64,000 nt of DNA from Cymbidium sinense (GCA_021442155.1 CM038225.1:85138925-85202924); one strand, 5' to 3'. Positions 27,300-40,286 are shown, counted from the first letter of the stretch. The notes: generated from the letters alone by a model not told the origin. Translations and numbers: made by a program.

Positions 27300-28745
27300 A
27301 TAGAGCTCAGCTACCCATCTTTTCTCTTTTCTATGGTGTACGATGGTACCCAATCGCGTCGATCTTTTATTCTTTTGTTGAATTTATTCATGTTTAATTA
27401 ATGTTATGTTTAGATTGCATAATAGAACTACATCTTCTTCATAGTTTCTTAAACTTGATATTTGAATGTGTGACCTGGTTACTATAGGATCTTAAGATAA
27501 AAATTATTTTTTCTACCCAACTAACAACTCACATCTAAATTTTAAAATAATACACAACCTCATTCTAAAGCTTAGGCTATAATCAAGATAATTAAAATAT
27601 TTAGTAACTCCTTAGTTGTATGTTGTATGTCTCACATCATGCATATCATATTAAATCACTTTTATAAAATGAGGGCCTCCATTCTTGCACTTTAGGGACC
27701 GCTTGACTATGAGAGCAACCCCTTATAATGGAGCTTCACCTTCTTTCTCTTTTGATTTGGCCAACAATAAAATTTCATCATGCATTTAGGTATAATAAGT
27801 CTCAAAGCCTTTATACAAATGAATGTGTCAAATAATATAAATTTTGAAAAGATGGGCATAATATCAAACATGATCTAGTCTCTTAGGGAGTGAGTTTAGG
27901 ACTCTAGTCTCTTTCAAAATTAAATAACAAGCCTACCTATCTTGCATTAACATAAGACTGACCTACATAGTTTTAAACCATAAGAGGTGTTAGGAGGCCA
28001 CTGGAGGTTAAAGTAGAGGAGGTCTACCTTCTCTTGTGGAGTAGACCCTTATGTCCCTTCAGGTTAGATTTAAGTCACGCTTTGACATATGTTAATGCTC
28101 CCTAGATTTAAGATCCAAGATTTCTATCTCCTTGTGCCATGAGCATAAATCCTCATCTCTTAGACATTTCCATAATCTTGTGTTGGTGGATTATAAGCCC
28201 TAAAAATCTAATAAAATTTTAACTCAAACAAATAAATCTCTTCACTTTCAAATATATAAAGTCTCACCATATGGTAGATTACAGTGTTCACTAGGCTTCT
28301 TAGTATCATGAGCACTTCCTACTTATTTTCCTTTGGATTCCAAAATAAGTCTTCCAATTGAACAATCCCACTTGATTTTTCAATAATCATTTGATAGTCT
28401 TAATCTTGAAATCTTTGGAGAAATAATTGAATACTTTAATCGAGAGTATTCTTAGAAATCCCATTTTCTAGAATGTAATTAACTATGGAGGCTTAAGAAC
28501 CTAGCTTAAAATAAACCTTGCTTTGCTTTTCTAAGTAAAATAGAGGAAGAATCTCTAGTACATATGAAGACCCATCATGCCTTAGGAGTCATTATTAGGT
28601 GAGTAGGTCCATTGTAGGATGATGTCTCTATATTTTGAGATAGTACATCATATCTTAATGTCATACCTAATCTCTTCATTAAATACCTGTATGATTTGCA
28701 TGATGTCCACCTGACGCATCCGAAAATAAACACCATAGATTTTTT

Positions 28746-28763
28746 TGGGGACTCTGATGGGGA
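28746..28763 (+). promoter_or_regulatory. Primer binding site, element B
   Basis: TGGGGACTCTGATGGGGA, a close match to the tRNA-Arg-type PBS TGGCGACTCTGCTGGGGA known from Tat/Ogre elements (two differences). It lies eight bases after the LTR end. GTTCCTCTCTC follows in both A and B. Confidence 0.75.
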
Positions 28764-29541
28764 TAGTTCCTCTCTCCATCTTTAGTAGTTAATTATTAAC
28801 TCCAAGCATCGATAGTGGACTTATATTTATATAAGCCCAAGACTATCTTTATTTCCATTGGCACTTTGCCTATTTCATCCTTTAGCAAAGGCTAACATCC
28901 TTTAGGTTTTAAGACCTCTCTCCAAGTAGATCTTAAAACCCTATCTATAATTCCAATAAAAAAAAATATTTCATCATATTTAACAAAATTTGAATAAAGT
29001 ACAAAGCAAAATAAAGAAAAAAATTTTACAAAATTTTCAAAAGAATCTTTTCAAAAAAAATTAATGAACCCCCTTTAACATAACAAAAATCATTAAATGA
29101 GGGTTCTTTTTCAAAATCAAAATCAATAAAATAAAAACAAATCCTTTCTTCAAAATTTTAAAACCTATTTTCAAATAGAATTAACTAACTCCATTCAACA
29201 TAACCAAATTTCTTAAATGAGAGTCCCTCTTTTAATATCAAATTAAAAATCAAACCATCAATAAACAACAACCAACATCAAATTAAATAAAAAGCCTCTC
29301 CCTCAAAATTTTCAAAATTTATCCAAAGCATTTGAACCCCATTTAACATAACCAAATTTGTTCAATGTGGGTTCCAAACACAAAAACTAAAATCAAAATC
29401 AATTCCACCAACGAATCCAAAGCAAAGAATCTCTCCTTCAAAATCTTTAAAAATCTCCCCAACATGAATTCAACCCCATTTACAATACAACAAAGATACC
29501 AGCCCATCTTCTTTCTTCCTTCCAACAGTCAGTCTTTCACC
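28764..29541 (+). other. Element B leader with hairpins and short stem-loop array
   Basis: Non-coding. The hairpin AGGTTTTAAGACCT (28904-28917) / AGATCTTAAAACC (28928-28940) matches the A hairpin with one mismatch. Three stem-loops of the A array type follow: GAACCC/GGGTTC at 29065-29106, AACTCCATT with TTAAATGAGAGT at about 29187-29225, and GAACCCCATTTAACA / TGTTCAATGTGGGTTC at 29334-29374. A-rich spacers separate them. Confidence 0.7.
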
Positions 29542-31270
29542 ATGTCTCTGGCAAGTTGATCTTTTCCTTCGCCTTTGGTGTGGATCTGGCTCTGGATCAG
29601 CCATACTCATCAAGGCCCCTATCATCAAGTTTGGACTTGTCTTTGAGCATCTTCAAGTCACCTCTGAGGGACCAGCCCTCACCATTGTTAGTAGAGAGGA
29701 TGTGTCAGGCAAGAAGCCACACCTAAAATTTGATGTGTGGTCCGACTCTGAGTTCCCCTCTTTGAAGAGGAAGGCTATTGAGGTTCCCCTTCCAGTGTTG
29801 CCAGTGTAGTTTATTATGAAAATTCAATTAGTTTCCCTTGTTTCAGTACGGGCTAGTACCACCTCTATTGTTGCCTCTGCTCTGAAGGGGAATCCTATCT
29901 TATCCTCTAAGATAGTCTCCCCCATCTTCAAGGTCAGTTCTGGTTTTCATCCAGGCCCACTCACTAAAACCCAACACCACAATAAGAACTGCAAGATCAA
30001 GAGGTAGCATGAGCGTGTGGTGAAGGAGATAGATGAAGCCTCCCATGTTGCTTAGGAGGGTTCCCTTCGTGAGACCTCTTTACTCTTAAGTGGTAGTAGG
30101 TTTCACCCTCTTTCAGCTTCAAAGGGAGAGGAGGACTACTGGAGGATTGCTGCATTACCCACACTGCCTGCAGTGTATGAGACACTAGCTAGGGAGAGGA
30201 TGAAGCTCTATGCCGGTCTACTATATATTCTTTGTAGAGTTGGGAGATCCCACGAGTGCTTAGAGTCTGGAACACTGCATGGCCTGAGAAGACTAATCCC
30301 TAGGAGTGTGTGGCATCACATCTATCAAAAGAGGGCCACTGAGGCCAAGGTGACTTCCCAAGCATGTAAGAGAGAGAATAGGAGGTTCGTCATGTAGTCG
30401 GTGGCCTCCGCTTTGATGGATTTTTCTGATCAGTGAGCTAATAGAGTCGATCATTCTGACTGCAATATCTTTATCAACATCTTAGTCACAAGAGGAGATC
30501 TCTAGAGAGGCAAGTGTCACCCACACAATGCTCCACTCCATCCACCATCAGTTCAGTTCCATCTACTCCCACCAAGTTCCACAAGCCCCATCTTAAAAGA
30601 GAGCCTCTCTTTAGGCTATCCAGCTATGGCCCAAGGATCCCACTCCATCTACTCCACCCATTGAGGTGAGGCCAAGCTGCCCTACTTAACCTTCAATCCC
30701 AACAATGGTGAAGAAGAAGTGGCAACCCAAGAGTGTCATGGTTGCTCCACCATAACAGTAGTTGGAGGAGGAGAAGGAGGGATACAGGTAGTCCTATGGA
30801 GTTGATTCACCGAGAGTACTCCACCAAAGTATTTAGTGCATAAGCCATGCAGTCACCAATAGTCATTCTCCATCCACCCTATGTTCCAGTAGAGCAGGGT
30901 TGAGTAGATGTCCATTCTTTGGATGACATTTTGGAGGACTATCATGTCGTGATGAGATAGATAGTTGATGATGATCAGTCTGACTAGGATGAGGATAGAC
31001 TAGAGTTTATTTTCAATGAGGATGACATGTTATATGACCTAGCAGAAGTCCACATGGTTGACACCCGAGGATCCCTACACAGGGAGCAGCCTAGCAAGGA
31101 AGGCGTTATAGTTGAAGAAGGTTAGGCATCAGACTCAACTGAATGCCTCCTCCAATAAATCGGATGTTGATTGATAGATGATAAAGGGTAGAGGATGATG
31201 GTACCTAGCCTTTTCATAACTCCATGGAGGCTTCACCGAGCTTCATACCTTAGATCGTCCAAAGTGCACT
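29542..31270 (+). pseudogene. Gag N-terminal region relic, element B
   Basis: ATG at 29542 aligns with the ATG at 4803 of A. The frame KLIFSFAFGVDLALDQPYS needs a one-base shift after the start. Further fragments match A: SEGPALTIVS-type wording at about 29665-29690 and a block around GAAACCTCTTT/CTCTTAAGTGG near 30080-30100. Stops and shifts are frequent and no domain is recognised. Confidence 0.45.
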
Positions 31271-31399
31271 CTCATGGAAGATGATGCTGATTGCTTGCAT
31301 AGAAAATTCACCAATAGCATCACCATGCATGAAAAGGATATTAAGCAAATGGAAGCATTCTGGGAGAATCATTTCAAAGGATAGACCCATCTCAAAAAG

Positions 31400-31911
31400 A
31401 ATTGATGTAGTTCAATACCCCAAGGGTTTTGTGTTACCATCCTTCAAGATTTTTAATGGTAGTGGAAAACCAAGGAAACATATAGCACACTTCTAAGCCA
31501 TTTGTTGCAATGTCTGTGACAGTGATGCACTTCTTTTCTGGTTATTTGTCAGTAATCTGTCATGGGTAGCATTTGATTGGTATGTTGAACTACCCAATGA
31601 TTCGATGAAGACCTTTGTAAAGTTAGAGCATCTCTTCATCAAGAGATTTGTAGGAGCTCAACAAGGGTAACTATAGGGGACCTCAATTGTAGAAAAGCAA
31701 AAGCCAAATGAGTCCCTTATTGAGTATATTCTTAGAAGGCGCAACCTGAGTATGAAATATGAACCACAGCTATAAGAGCAGCATGCCATTGAGATTCTAC
31801 TCAAGAATATCAATGGTCCAATCATCTTCATGATTAAGTGCTTCACCATAAAGACATGTGAGAAGTTAGTTAGCAAGGTGGCTAACCTACAAGAGGAAGC
31901 CAAATAGTTAC
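31400..31911 (+). pseudogene. gag: Gag capsid-domain relic, element B
   Basis: QYPKGFVLPSFKIFNG at about 31413, then after a shift LLFWLFVSNLSWVAFDWYVE, LPNDSMKTF, LFIKRFVGAQQG, EKQKPNESLIEYILRRRNLS, EQHAIEILLKNINGP and NLQEEAK to a stop near 31905. It aligns block for block with gag of A. The W-Y of the FDWY block, which A has lost (FDCYAEL), is present here. Several stops make it non-functional. Confidence 0.85.
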
Positions 31912-33331
31912 CCTTTCCAAGCTAGTCATCCAAGCCAAAGCCTCAGAAGATCTTTTTGATTATAGTGGGTGATAGGGGAAGAAGAAGCATTCATTGAGAG
32001 GCCTAGATTTCAGCAACCTCTACTACCACCTCCTCTTCCACTACCATGATCACCACAATGGCCACCACGCCATCCATGAGCCTACTCAGAGTACCAAGAT
32101 CCACCAGTGCTACTTTCCACATACTTTTGTTGAAAAATTAATTAAACCATACTCTTCCAAGAGGGAGGTAATCAAGAAGATCTTCAAGAACCTCTTGAAA
32201 AAGCCTAATTTTTAGCTACCCAAGCTTAAGAAGCTGAATGAAGTGGACAGGAGTGATGATCCTAACTATTGCCCCTACTATTGCATGTTAGGCCATGTCT
32301 TTGAGGATTGCATTACCTTCAAGGATTTGCTTTGAGTGCAGCTTCAAGTCAGGAGCTATTGTTATTCCTAAATAATATTTAGTAGAACAACCATTTAGTT
32401 CCATTAGAGTAATCCTTGGGGATACCTCCAATCCTCCCAAGATATAAGAAGGTCGGCATATCTCCTTATCCCAAACCTCTAAGAAAATCATTTCTAAAAT
32501 AAAGAAACTTTCTCTATAGGTGCCTGAAGTAGCTCAAACCTCCAACACTAAGGAAGGTTTGCCAGTTGTGAGAGACAACTTAAGGAAGGTGGAAGCTAGT
32601 AGCAGAGGCGATACACAGATAGATTTATGCAACCATCATCCAGTCCAGCACTCCTTCCACCATTGTAAGCTAACCACCTTACCAGCCTCTCCACTTCAAG
32701 CGAGCATATCAATGGATGAGGGCACCAAACCCTTTATCCCACTTACTTTACTTGATTTTTACCATATATCGCCCCCAAAAATTAAAGAAATCAATGAATA
32801 AATCTAATTTCTCTTACATATTTTCTAATTCTAATGTTCTAATTGATTTTATTCTAATTGAAAGCTCTCCAAGTCAAAATAATGACTCAAATAATTTTGA
32901 TCATTTCCAATCTGATTCAGAAATGGACTTTCCTTTCTAAGTCACTTGGGTTCACCTCTTGAGTTTGATTTGGAGTCACTGACTTTGAATCCTTTAGGAG
33001 AAGCTAAATTGATAGTGTATAACTTACTAAAACTCCTCATTTCAAGAAGTTACTGAAGTCAACCTCTGAAGTGGAAAACTTCTACCTCCTAGGGTAGCAC
33101 CTTAAGATGAGGGTAAATAGGTTATTGGTTCTAGTGACTAGGTAGCCCCTCCACAGGATGCTCCATTTATGGATATGCTTATGGAGGATTAGTTCAAAGT
33201 TGACTCTGTGTCCTCATCTTAAAGTTTATGCTTAAGTTAAGCATAAATGATGCCCTTGTCTTAATCCAAAGAGATGAGGGAATCTCTAAAGCCTTGCTTG
33301 ATCCAAGGTATGCTTAGCCTAAAGAGGAAAT
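31912..33331 (+). pseudogene. Gag C-terminus, zinc-knuckle-like block and linker relic, element B
   Basis: The nucleocapsid region reads DDPNYCPYYCMLGHVFEDC, ITFKDL (about 32257-32325). This variant knuckle, with C, C, GH and a final C in an E-D-C context, is the type I associate with Tat elements rather than the strict CX2CX4HX4C box. Next come VPEVAQTSNTKEGLPVVRDN (32518-32577) and an S/N/D-rich linker (32716-32940). A region near 33050-33300 matches the LRSGK and DAL...LRESL blocks of A, with frameshifts. The intact cysteines are lost in A. Confidence 0.65.
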
Positions 33332-33830
33332 ATGCTATTCAAAGGAGTTATATTCAGCGATGAAGACCTGCTTCTAGGAATGATCGAGCACAACCGTCCC
33401 ATCTACATTACAATGGACGTTAGCAGATTTAGACTATCTAGAGTTTTAGTTGACCAGGGAACATCAGTCAACATTCTGAGTTTAAGAACCCTCACTTACT
33501 TAAGGATTGATATCTCTAAACTTGATACAGAGGGGATGATGTTGAAAGGATTCAATGAACAAAGTAGAGGGGCCTTAGATAGTGTTGCTTAGAGATAGAT
33601 GATTGAAAGCTTAAGTTTCACATAATAGACTCAGATACATCTTTCAATGCTTTGCTTAGGAGACTGTTAATACATAGGAACAACATGGTTACATCTTCTT
33701 TACATTAGTGCATCAAGTTTCTAAAAGGTAAAATTTAGTATTGTGTCAAAGGAGATCTCAAGCTCTTTGTAATTCATAAGGTCGAGATATATGAGGATGC
33801 AGCCTACTACCTCCCTGAGAAATAAAAAGT
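33332..33830 (+). pseudogene. Aspartic protease relic, element B
   Basis: Open stretch 33332-33592: RLSRVLVDQGTSVNILSLRT is the retropepsin active-site strand (L-V-D-x-G-x-S-V-N-I-L), the catalytic D followed by Q-G-T rather than the usual S/N-G-S. Then LTYLRIDISKL and MMLKGFN. After a stop the rest continues as FHIIDSDTSFNALL, LIHRNNMV, KGDLKLF and IYEDAAYYLPEK to about 33825. This is the usual protease tail of plant gypsy elements. It would cleave Gag-Pol in the particle. Element A lacks this whole segment. Confidence 0.8.
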
Positions 33831-34368
33831 CTATTCTCATGAATTTAGTTAAAATCCCAATATGATAAAAAAGAAAAAAATAAAAAAATAAATAGAAAAA
33901 TAAAAGAAAAGGGAGTGAGAAATAGACTTTAGGGAGGAAATGGAGCATGAGATTATATTCCACCCATAGTTCGTTACTCCATTCAAACAAGTGGGGAGGA
34001 TGACCTGATCTCCACCAAGATGAGGAAGAGGCAAGTCTAGGGGTCCCCAAGGTGGAAGGTCTCATACTTACCACCCACCAGATTTACTACCAAGAGTGCA
34101 CATCCTCATAGACTTAGAATCTAGTTTAGATGATGAGTCTTATGTGGTTAGCACACCGACCAGCTTTTCTCAATAGTAGATCCCATTGGAGGTGAAACTC
34201 AATCCGAACAGCGATGAATATCGGATTACCAAGCAAAGTATAAATGTATCCAAGTCCTCATTATGTGAAACTATTAGGCATCAGTTGGGAACCTTAACTC
34301 TAATCCCACTTTCCTTATAAAAAATTAAGGATTTTGTAGTTAAGGAGGCCCCTAAATCATGTGCAGTT
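33831..34368 (+). pseudogene. Protease-RT spacer relic, element B
   Basis: An A-rich tract (33867-33930) is followed by fragments matching A 8867-9120: RKRQV-type wording near 34020 and IDLESSLDDESYVVSTP near 34110-34160. Stops are present. It may include the intron-like spacer known from Ogre elements. Confidence 0.45.
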
Positions 34369-35995
34369 TTGAAGATTCAGAGGTTCTATCCTAGAGCATT
34401 ATCCTTAAGTCAAGAAGTTGATGTAGAACTTGAGGATGATTCATATAAAGAATTAATAGCATTACCTTTTGAATGGTATTCACCTTGTGTTCATAACTTA
34501 GCAAAGAAATGTTTAATTCTGCATGTATGGTCTAACCACAGATCAGACTACTTTGAAAGGTTATGAAACAACAAATGCAAAATCTCTCAATCAAGGCCAG
34601 GACTAGGCTTTAATACCCGGCGATGATGATTACGCTGGTTATCATCAATCATTTAGAATCTGATATGTTCTTTTTAAATAACATTAACTCATATGAGGAG
34701 GTTTGCATAGAAACTTTAAATGATCTAGATGATTTCCAGGTCAAGGATGCACCTCTAGAATTCAAAGAAGAAATCAAGTCAACCATTGACGAGCTCAAAG
34801 AAATCAACTTGAGAACTGAAGACAACCCACGCCCGATGTACATCAATTGCTTATTGAACAAAACTGAAACCAATGACTTAATTAAGCTACTCATTGAGTT
34901 TAAGGACTGCTTTGTAAGCATTTTTTAAGTGATGCCTAGATTTTTAGCATCAATAATAAATACAACTGATGTTAACCCTATCCAGCAAGCTCCTAGACAC
35001 ATGTGATTAGACATTGAACAACATATCATTTCTGAAGTCAAGAAATTGTTCGATGATGGTTTCATCTGGTAGGAAAAATACCTCACCTAGTTGGCTAACG
35101 TCATCTTAGTTAAGAAGAAGAATGGACAAATTCACATATGTGGTGATTTTAGGGATTTTAATAAGGCATGTCCAAAAGATGAATTTTCACTACCAATCCT
35201 AAAACTGATGGGGGGCATTGTCTCATCCCACATAGTCTTATCTTTCATTGATGGTTCATCTGGATATAACCAAATAAAGATGGCACTTAAAGATGAAATA
35301 AATACTGCCTTTAGAACCCCGATTAGAATTTATTACTATAAAGTCATTCCTTTCGGCCTTAAAAATACCGGTGCCATATACCAGTAGGCCATGACTCGAA
35401 TCTTCGATGAACTCATTCATCACCAAGTAGAATGCGCCGCCGATAATCTCATGGTTAAAAGCAGAAAAAAGGAAGCATCTCTTTTTGAGTAATTTTAGAG
35501 CATTAAGATAATATAACCCTTTGAAGTGTGCATTGGGAGCTTGTGAGTTTCTTGGGATCATTGTCCAACACCGCATAATTGAAATTGAATCAAAGTAGAA
35601 TAAAATGATATTAGAAATGTCACCCTCTAAAAGTCTAATTCAACTTAGATCATTCCAAGTGCAATTGGCATATCTAAGATACTTTATATCCAACCTATCA
35701 AGCAGATGCCAACCATTTTCAGCATCGGTCAAGAAGGATGCCAAGTTCAAGTGGGATGAGCGACATGCCTTTGAAAGCATCATCTCATGCCGCTCCCTAG
35801 CCACTTACCCGTGCAAGCTTATACTACTATCACATTAGATAACTCCCTTGGCCTTTTGTTGGCCCAAACCAATGACGAGGGGAAAGAGAACACACTCTAC
35901 TATCTCAACCATCGTATAATCCCTACTAGTGCCAATTATTCACCCATTGAGAAGCATTGTCTAGCTTTAATCTTTACATCACAAAAGCTATGACA
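34369..35995 (+). pseudogene. pol: Reverse transcriptase and first RNase H relic, element B
   Basis: Lead-in: VDVELEDDSYKELIALPFEW and FKEEIKSTIDELKEINLRTE. RT blocks: VILVKKKNGQIHICGDFRDF (35095-35154), NKACPKDEFSLPIL, LSFIDGSSGYNQIKMALKDE, FRTPIRIYYYKVIPFGLKNT. The catalytic box, YIDD in A, reads A-A-D-N here (35436-35447), which abolishes two metal-binding or anchoring residues. Connection: QLRSFQVQLAYLRYFISNLS, KKDAKFKWDERHAF. RNase H: LDNSLGLLLAQTNDEGKENT, NYSPIEKHCLALIFTSQKL. Better preserved than A in the GLKNxGA block; worse at the active site. Confidence 0.85.
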
Positions 35996-36700
35996 TTATA
36001 TGCTTTTTCATAAAGTAAAATTGATTTCTAGAATTAATTTACTGTAATATCTCATGACATGATCAACACTATCCAGATAGTTGGCATGATGATCCATGAT
36101 TTTATCGCAGTTTGATATCACTTTCATATTCCTCCGTATGATTAAAGGACATGCACTTGTTAATTTCTAAGCAGCACACCCACTTCCTGCTGACTCTTTA
36201 CTCAGTGATGATCTCCCTGATAAGCAAATCATAAACTTAAAGGATACCAACATTCTCCACTAGGAGGTGTACTTTGATGGTGTGACTTCTTCTCAAAGAG
36301 GAGAAGAACCACATCTACTCTTCCAGGAAAGGCAGGGTAGGAATAGATATCCTAACTTGAGACTGTGATATGATGAGATTCTTATATCATCTATCTAATC
36401 CTACACCAATGAAGCGAGGTATGACATTGGTATGGAGTTAGCCACATCGCTAGACATCCAGAACATCAATATCTTTGAGGATTCCTAACTAGTGGTCAAC
36501 CAAATCGCTAGATCCTATAAGGTTCTCAAACCCAGACTCCATCACTACCACAAGTATATCATGGAGTTATTGGCCCAAATCCTAGAGGTGGTAACCTACA
36601 AGATTCCTTAAGAAAGAAAATGCCATAGTAGATGCCTTAGCCAAGCTTGCCAAGGAGTTAACATGTCTGAATGATGAGTTTATATTAATAGAGGTCCACA
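35996..36700 (+). pseudogene. Tether and second RNase H relic, element B
   Basis: Decayed counterpart of A 10991-11640: EVYFDGVTSSQRGEE (about 36265-36310), then broken frames, NINIFEDS, stop, LVVNQIARSYKVLKPRLHHY (about 36460-36540), HKYIMELLAQILEVVTYKIP. The first Asp (YFDG) and the D-S block can be placed; the E region is scrambled. More stops than in A. Confidence 0.7.
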
Positions 36701-37183
36701 ATAGTCAAGTCCTACCTCTTATTGATACTAAACTCATAAAAAATATTCTCTTGAAGGGGAGGTTGCCAATACCAAAAAGGATGAAGAGCTTGATTGGAGG
36801 CAACTCTTCATTGATTACCTAAATAAAGGCAAACTACTCAAAGAGAAGTCCTAAGCACATCAAATGAATCAAGGTGCCCCGTGGATGGTGTCTTATACCG
36901 GCGGTCCTTGGATCATATGTGGTTACATTGTTTAGACAAGTACAAAGCCCATAAGATTGTAACCTAGGTACATTCAGGATTATGCAGAGCTCATGAATCT
37001 GGTCCCAAGATGAAAGCTAAAATTAAGAAACTTGGATACTATTGGCCATGGATGAGAATCAATTGCATGGACGTAGCTAAGTGATACCACCAATGCCAAG
37101 TACACGAACTACTCCTACACCAACCGCCCAACATTCTACATCCAACTTTGGCCTCCTGGCCATTAGAGTGTTGGGGTTCTAAC
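36701..37183 (+). pseudogene. Integrase relic, element B, cut by insertion F
   Basis: VDGVLYRRSLDHMWLHCLDK, HSGLCRAHESGPKMKAKIKK, LGYYWPWM, NCMDVAK, stop, YHQCQVHELLLHQPPNILHP, TLASWPLECWG. The first cysteine of the zinc-finger pair is now Tyr. The frame ends at about 37178, exactly where the catalytic core of A continues (WGIEIVD). From 37184 the sequence is an inverted LTR end. The catalytic core and C-terminus of B are not in this window. Confidence 0.8.
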
Positions 37184-37569
37184 TGTGGTGTTTATTTTCG
37201 AATGTGTTCAGGTGGACACCACGCAGATCATAGGGGGTACTTATTAAAGTGATTGGGTACGATATTAATGAATGATATACTATCTTGAAAGATAGAAATA
37301 TCACCTTACAATAGACTTAATCACCTAATAAGAACTCCTAAGGTATGATGGGTCTTCATATGTACCAGAGATTCTTCCCTACTTTACATGGAAAGGTATA
37401 ATGTGCTTTATTATAAATTGGGTTCTTAAGTTTCTATGGAGGAAAGCCTCCATAGTTAATTGCATGAGATCTCCTAAGAAAACTCGAAAAGTAGTTAATT
37501 ATTTTCTCCAAAGATTTCAAGTTTAAGATATCAAAGAATTGGTTATTTTGGAAAATCAAGTAGGATTAT
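37184..37569 (-). repeat. LTR F, first piece (LTR 3' end, minus strand)
   Basis: Begins TGTGGTGTTTATTTTCG, the reverse complement of the family LTR end. It runs 386 bp to GGAAAATCAAGTAGGATTAT, which corresponds to B at about 28370. Inside is H1, TATGGAGG / CCTCCATA (37435-37454). The element continues at 44848 after solo LTR C. The five bases left of it (CTAAC, 37179-37183) would be the target duplication; the partner would lie in or beyond the assembly gap. Confidence 0.75.
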
Positions 37570-40286
37570 TGATTGACCTTATTTTTAGGATGAGCTCTCA
37601 ACCCTCCATCTTACATAGGGACTCCTCTTGACTTTAAGAGATCCTAGTCTTAAGACATATCTAGTGATTAGGTGGACACTCAACCCAGCTAGAGACTTAG
37701 AAGAGTTATCCATAGAAATTGGTCATGCCTATGGGTGTTAGGAAAAAGTTGCCACCCTATAGCTTGAACCACATTCCTCACTTCCTTCCTTAAGTTAAAC
37801 TCCAAATCAAATCAACATCAAACCTAAATCAATTCCAGCTTAATTGATTTTTTGCAAACCCAAATCAATGTTAAATGATTGAAACCCATGATTGAAACTT
37901 ATGATTGAAAACCCAAATCAAAAATCTTCCTAAGTCCCTTCATCCCCTCTTAAGGACTTAGACTAAATCAAATCTAAATCAATTCAAATTCATGAAATTT
38001 TATCACAACTCATTTATATTCTCATTTATATTCACATATATAAATAAAATATAAATTCAAATTAATCGAATCAAACCCAAAATTTAAATCCAAATCACTT
38101 CAAATTCATGAAATTTTCTCATAACCCATTTATATTCTCAGTTATATTAACATATATAGATGAAATATAAATTCAAACAACCAAAACCAACTCTAAAAAT
38201 CAAACTCAAATTCAATAAAAGTCTAACCTAAGCCTTTCAAGTTAGAATCTTGAACTTAGCCAAATCAATCTCAAATCAAGCCAAACTCTTGATTTTTCTT
38301 CATGATTCAATCAATCCTTCAATCAAGAATTCAAATATAAACACAAACTTCAATCATCAAACCAAAACTCAATTCAAAAATCAAACCCAAGTCAAACTCA
38401 TGTTCACCCCTTGAACTTGAAATTGTTAAAATGAATCAAAACCCATTAAACTTCAAACCACTTACAAATGGATTTATATTTCAATCATAAGTCCATATGT
38501 GAGTTCAATCAAACTCAAATCAAGCTTTGACCAAGCCATTTGAACTACTTAGCTCACTTGACCCAAAGTGACCTAAAAGTACCCTTATGAGCCAAATTAT
38601 AATCCTAACCAAATTATATTGAACTAAGCCCATCTAAGCCTCTCATTATGATCAACAATCATCATGAGATGATCAATCACTCAAATTGGGTTAAATTAAG
38701 TCAAACCTAAGGGTTGACTAAGTCAACACTTACCCAAAATGAAACCCAACATAGCCAAAATCTACCATAGGATAAATTGATTGAAACCATTTAACAAAAC
38801 TCAACCATGATCAATATTTGAACTTGACCAAGTCAACATTTGAGCCTAACCTAGCCCAATTGACCATGAACCCAACTTGACCTAAAAGGTCAAATTGAGC
38901 CAAACTCAAAATAAACCAAATTGATTGGAAACAAAGATACCATTCCATTTCATATGACCAACCAAACATGAACCAAGACATGGCCTAACCCAAATAGGTC
39001 AAATGGGTCAAATTGCTCAACTTGACCCATTTAACCTAAATAAACTCAATTGAACCAAAACCAAGTATAAACCAAATTGAATCAAACCAAAGCCACAAAA
39101 ATATTTCAAATGGTCATATGAACTTGACCCAACCCTTAGTTTGACACAATTTGACCAATTGGTCAACTTGACCCAAGTTGACCCATTTTGACCTAAATAG
39201 GTCAACATGAACCAAATCATATCAAACCAACTCCAAATTCATTCAAACTTGGCCCAACCCATTTTTCAATCATACCAAACATGCCCAAACTAAAATCAAG
39301 GTCAAATGACCATTTTACCCTAGGCCATAGGGTAACCCAAAATCAAAACCACTTGGAATTTGGTAAATTTTTCCATGGACACTTGGCATCCTCTTAGTGG
39401 ACCAAATGGTGTAATGGACCTAGTGCATGACCCAATGGTTTTGGGTCAACAAACCCAACCCAAACCAAAATTGACCACCTTTTTGAAATGGCCACATGGA
39501 ATCCTCCCTCCACCTTATGAGCACACATTGCTACCTAACCACTCCTCCTCTGGCCAAAACTGAATTCAAGGACACCTCTAATAGCTTAACAAACCCATTG
39601 CATAAGCTCAATTGGATCAAAATGGCAAGTGAAGGCATGGCTATCTGATCCTTCAAGGGGAGATACACTCCCCCTAATTTGTTTTCATTGGCACATTCCC
39701 TAATTCGATTGAGCAAGAGGAAGCCAGAGAAGTCATTTCCCAACCTCTCTAAGCTCTCTCAAGAATTTCCTAAATTCCATCTTCTTGGTTTTCATAGCTT
39801 GAAAACAAGGGAGCTCCACTGAAAATCCAACTTAGCCTAAACTCAATATCAACCTAATTCTCTTTGCAAGCTCCATCAGGGAGCTCAATCAAACTAGCCT
39901 AAGTTCTTTCCTAAGTTCCAAAGGCAAGGGAAGACCATTCTTGATCAAGATCAAGCTCAAGACAATGTGGAGTTGGCCTCTAGAAGGATCTTCAATACCT
40001 CCAAACATCAACAAAGCTTCATCTCCACTAGACGAAGCTTCTCCAAGAGAATCAAGCACCGGTGATCACCTTCAATGATGTTAGCCATTAAACCGAGCAC
40101 ATTTTCAATATTGTTTGGAGCTTTGTGAAGTGGATTTTCACCCCATGAGATTCTAGCCATTAGTTGTGTTTGTCTTTGTGCTTAGATGGTGTGGGTAAGT
40201 TTTGGGATCAATCCGAGCTCAATCGAGCCGATCATCATCCCTAAGAAGATGATGTCCTCCAGGAAATACAGGGATAGATCATGGGT

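Larger units (their letters stand above)
21539..28737 (+). repeat. Element B 5' LTR, apparently complete, about 7.2 kb
   Basis: Starts TGTTGACCTCACTTTT at 21539 and ends AACACCATA at 28737, nine bases before the PBS. Parts in order: terminal palindrome; G-poor CCAAATTGA-rich block (21740-23030); more GC-rich unique block (23030-24180); AATT-rich block (24200-25250); tandem repeats (25570-26180); core promoter (27293); R/U5. No open frame of any size is supported. It abuts the inverted E1 repeat directly on its left, so B inserted into E1. The solo LTR C has nearly the same length, 7278 bp. Confidence 0.8.

Noticed and set aside
33721..34074. 117-codon minus-strand open frame opposite the B protease-RT spacer
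   Set aside because: Phe/Leu-rich antisense of the A-rich tract; the plus strand carries the pol relic.
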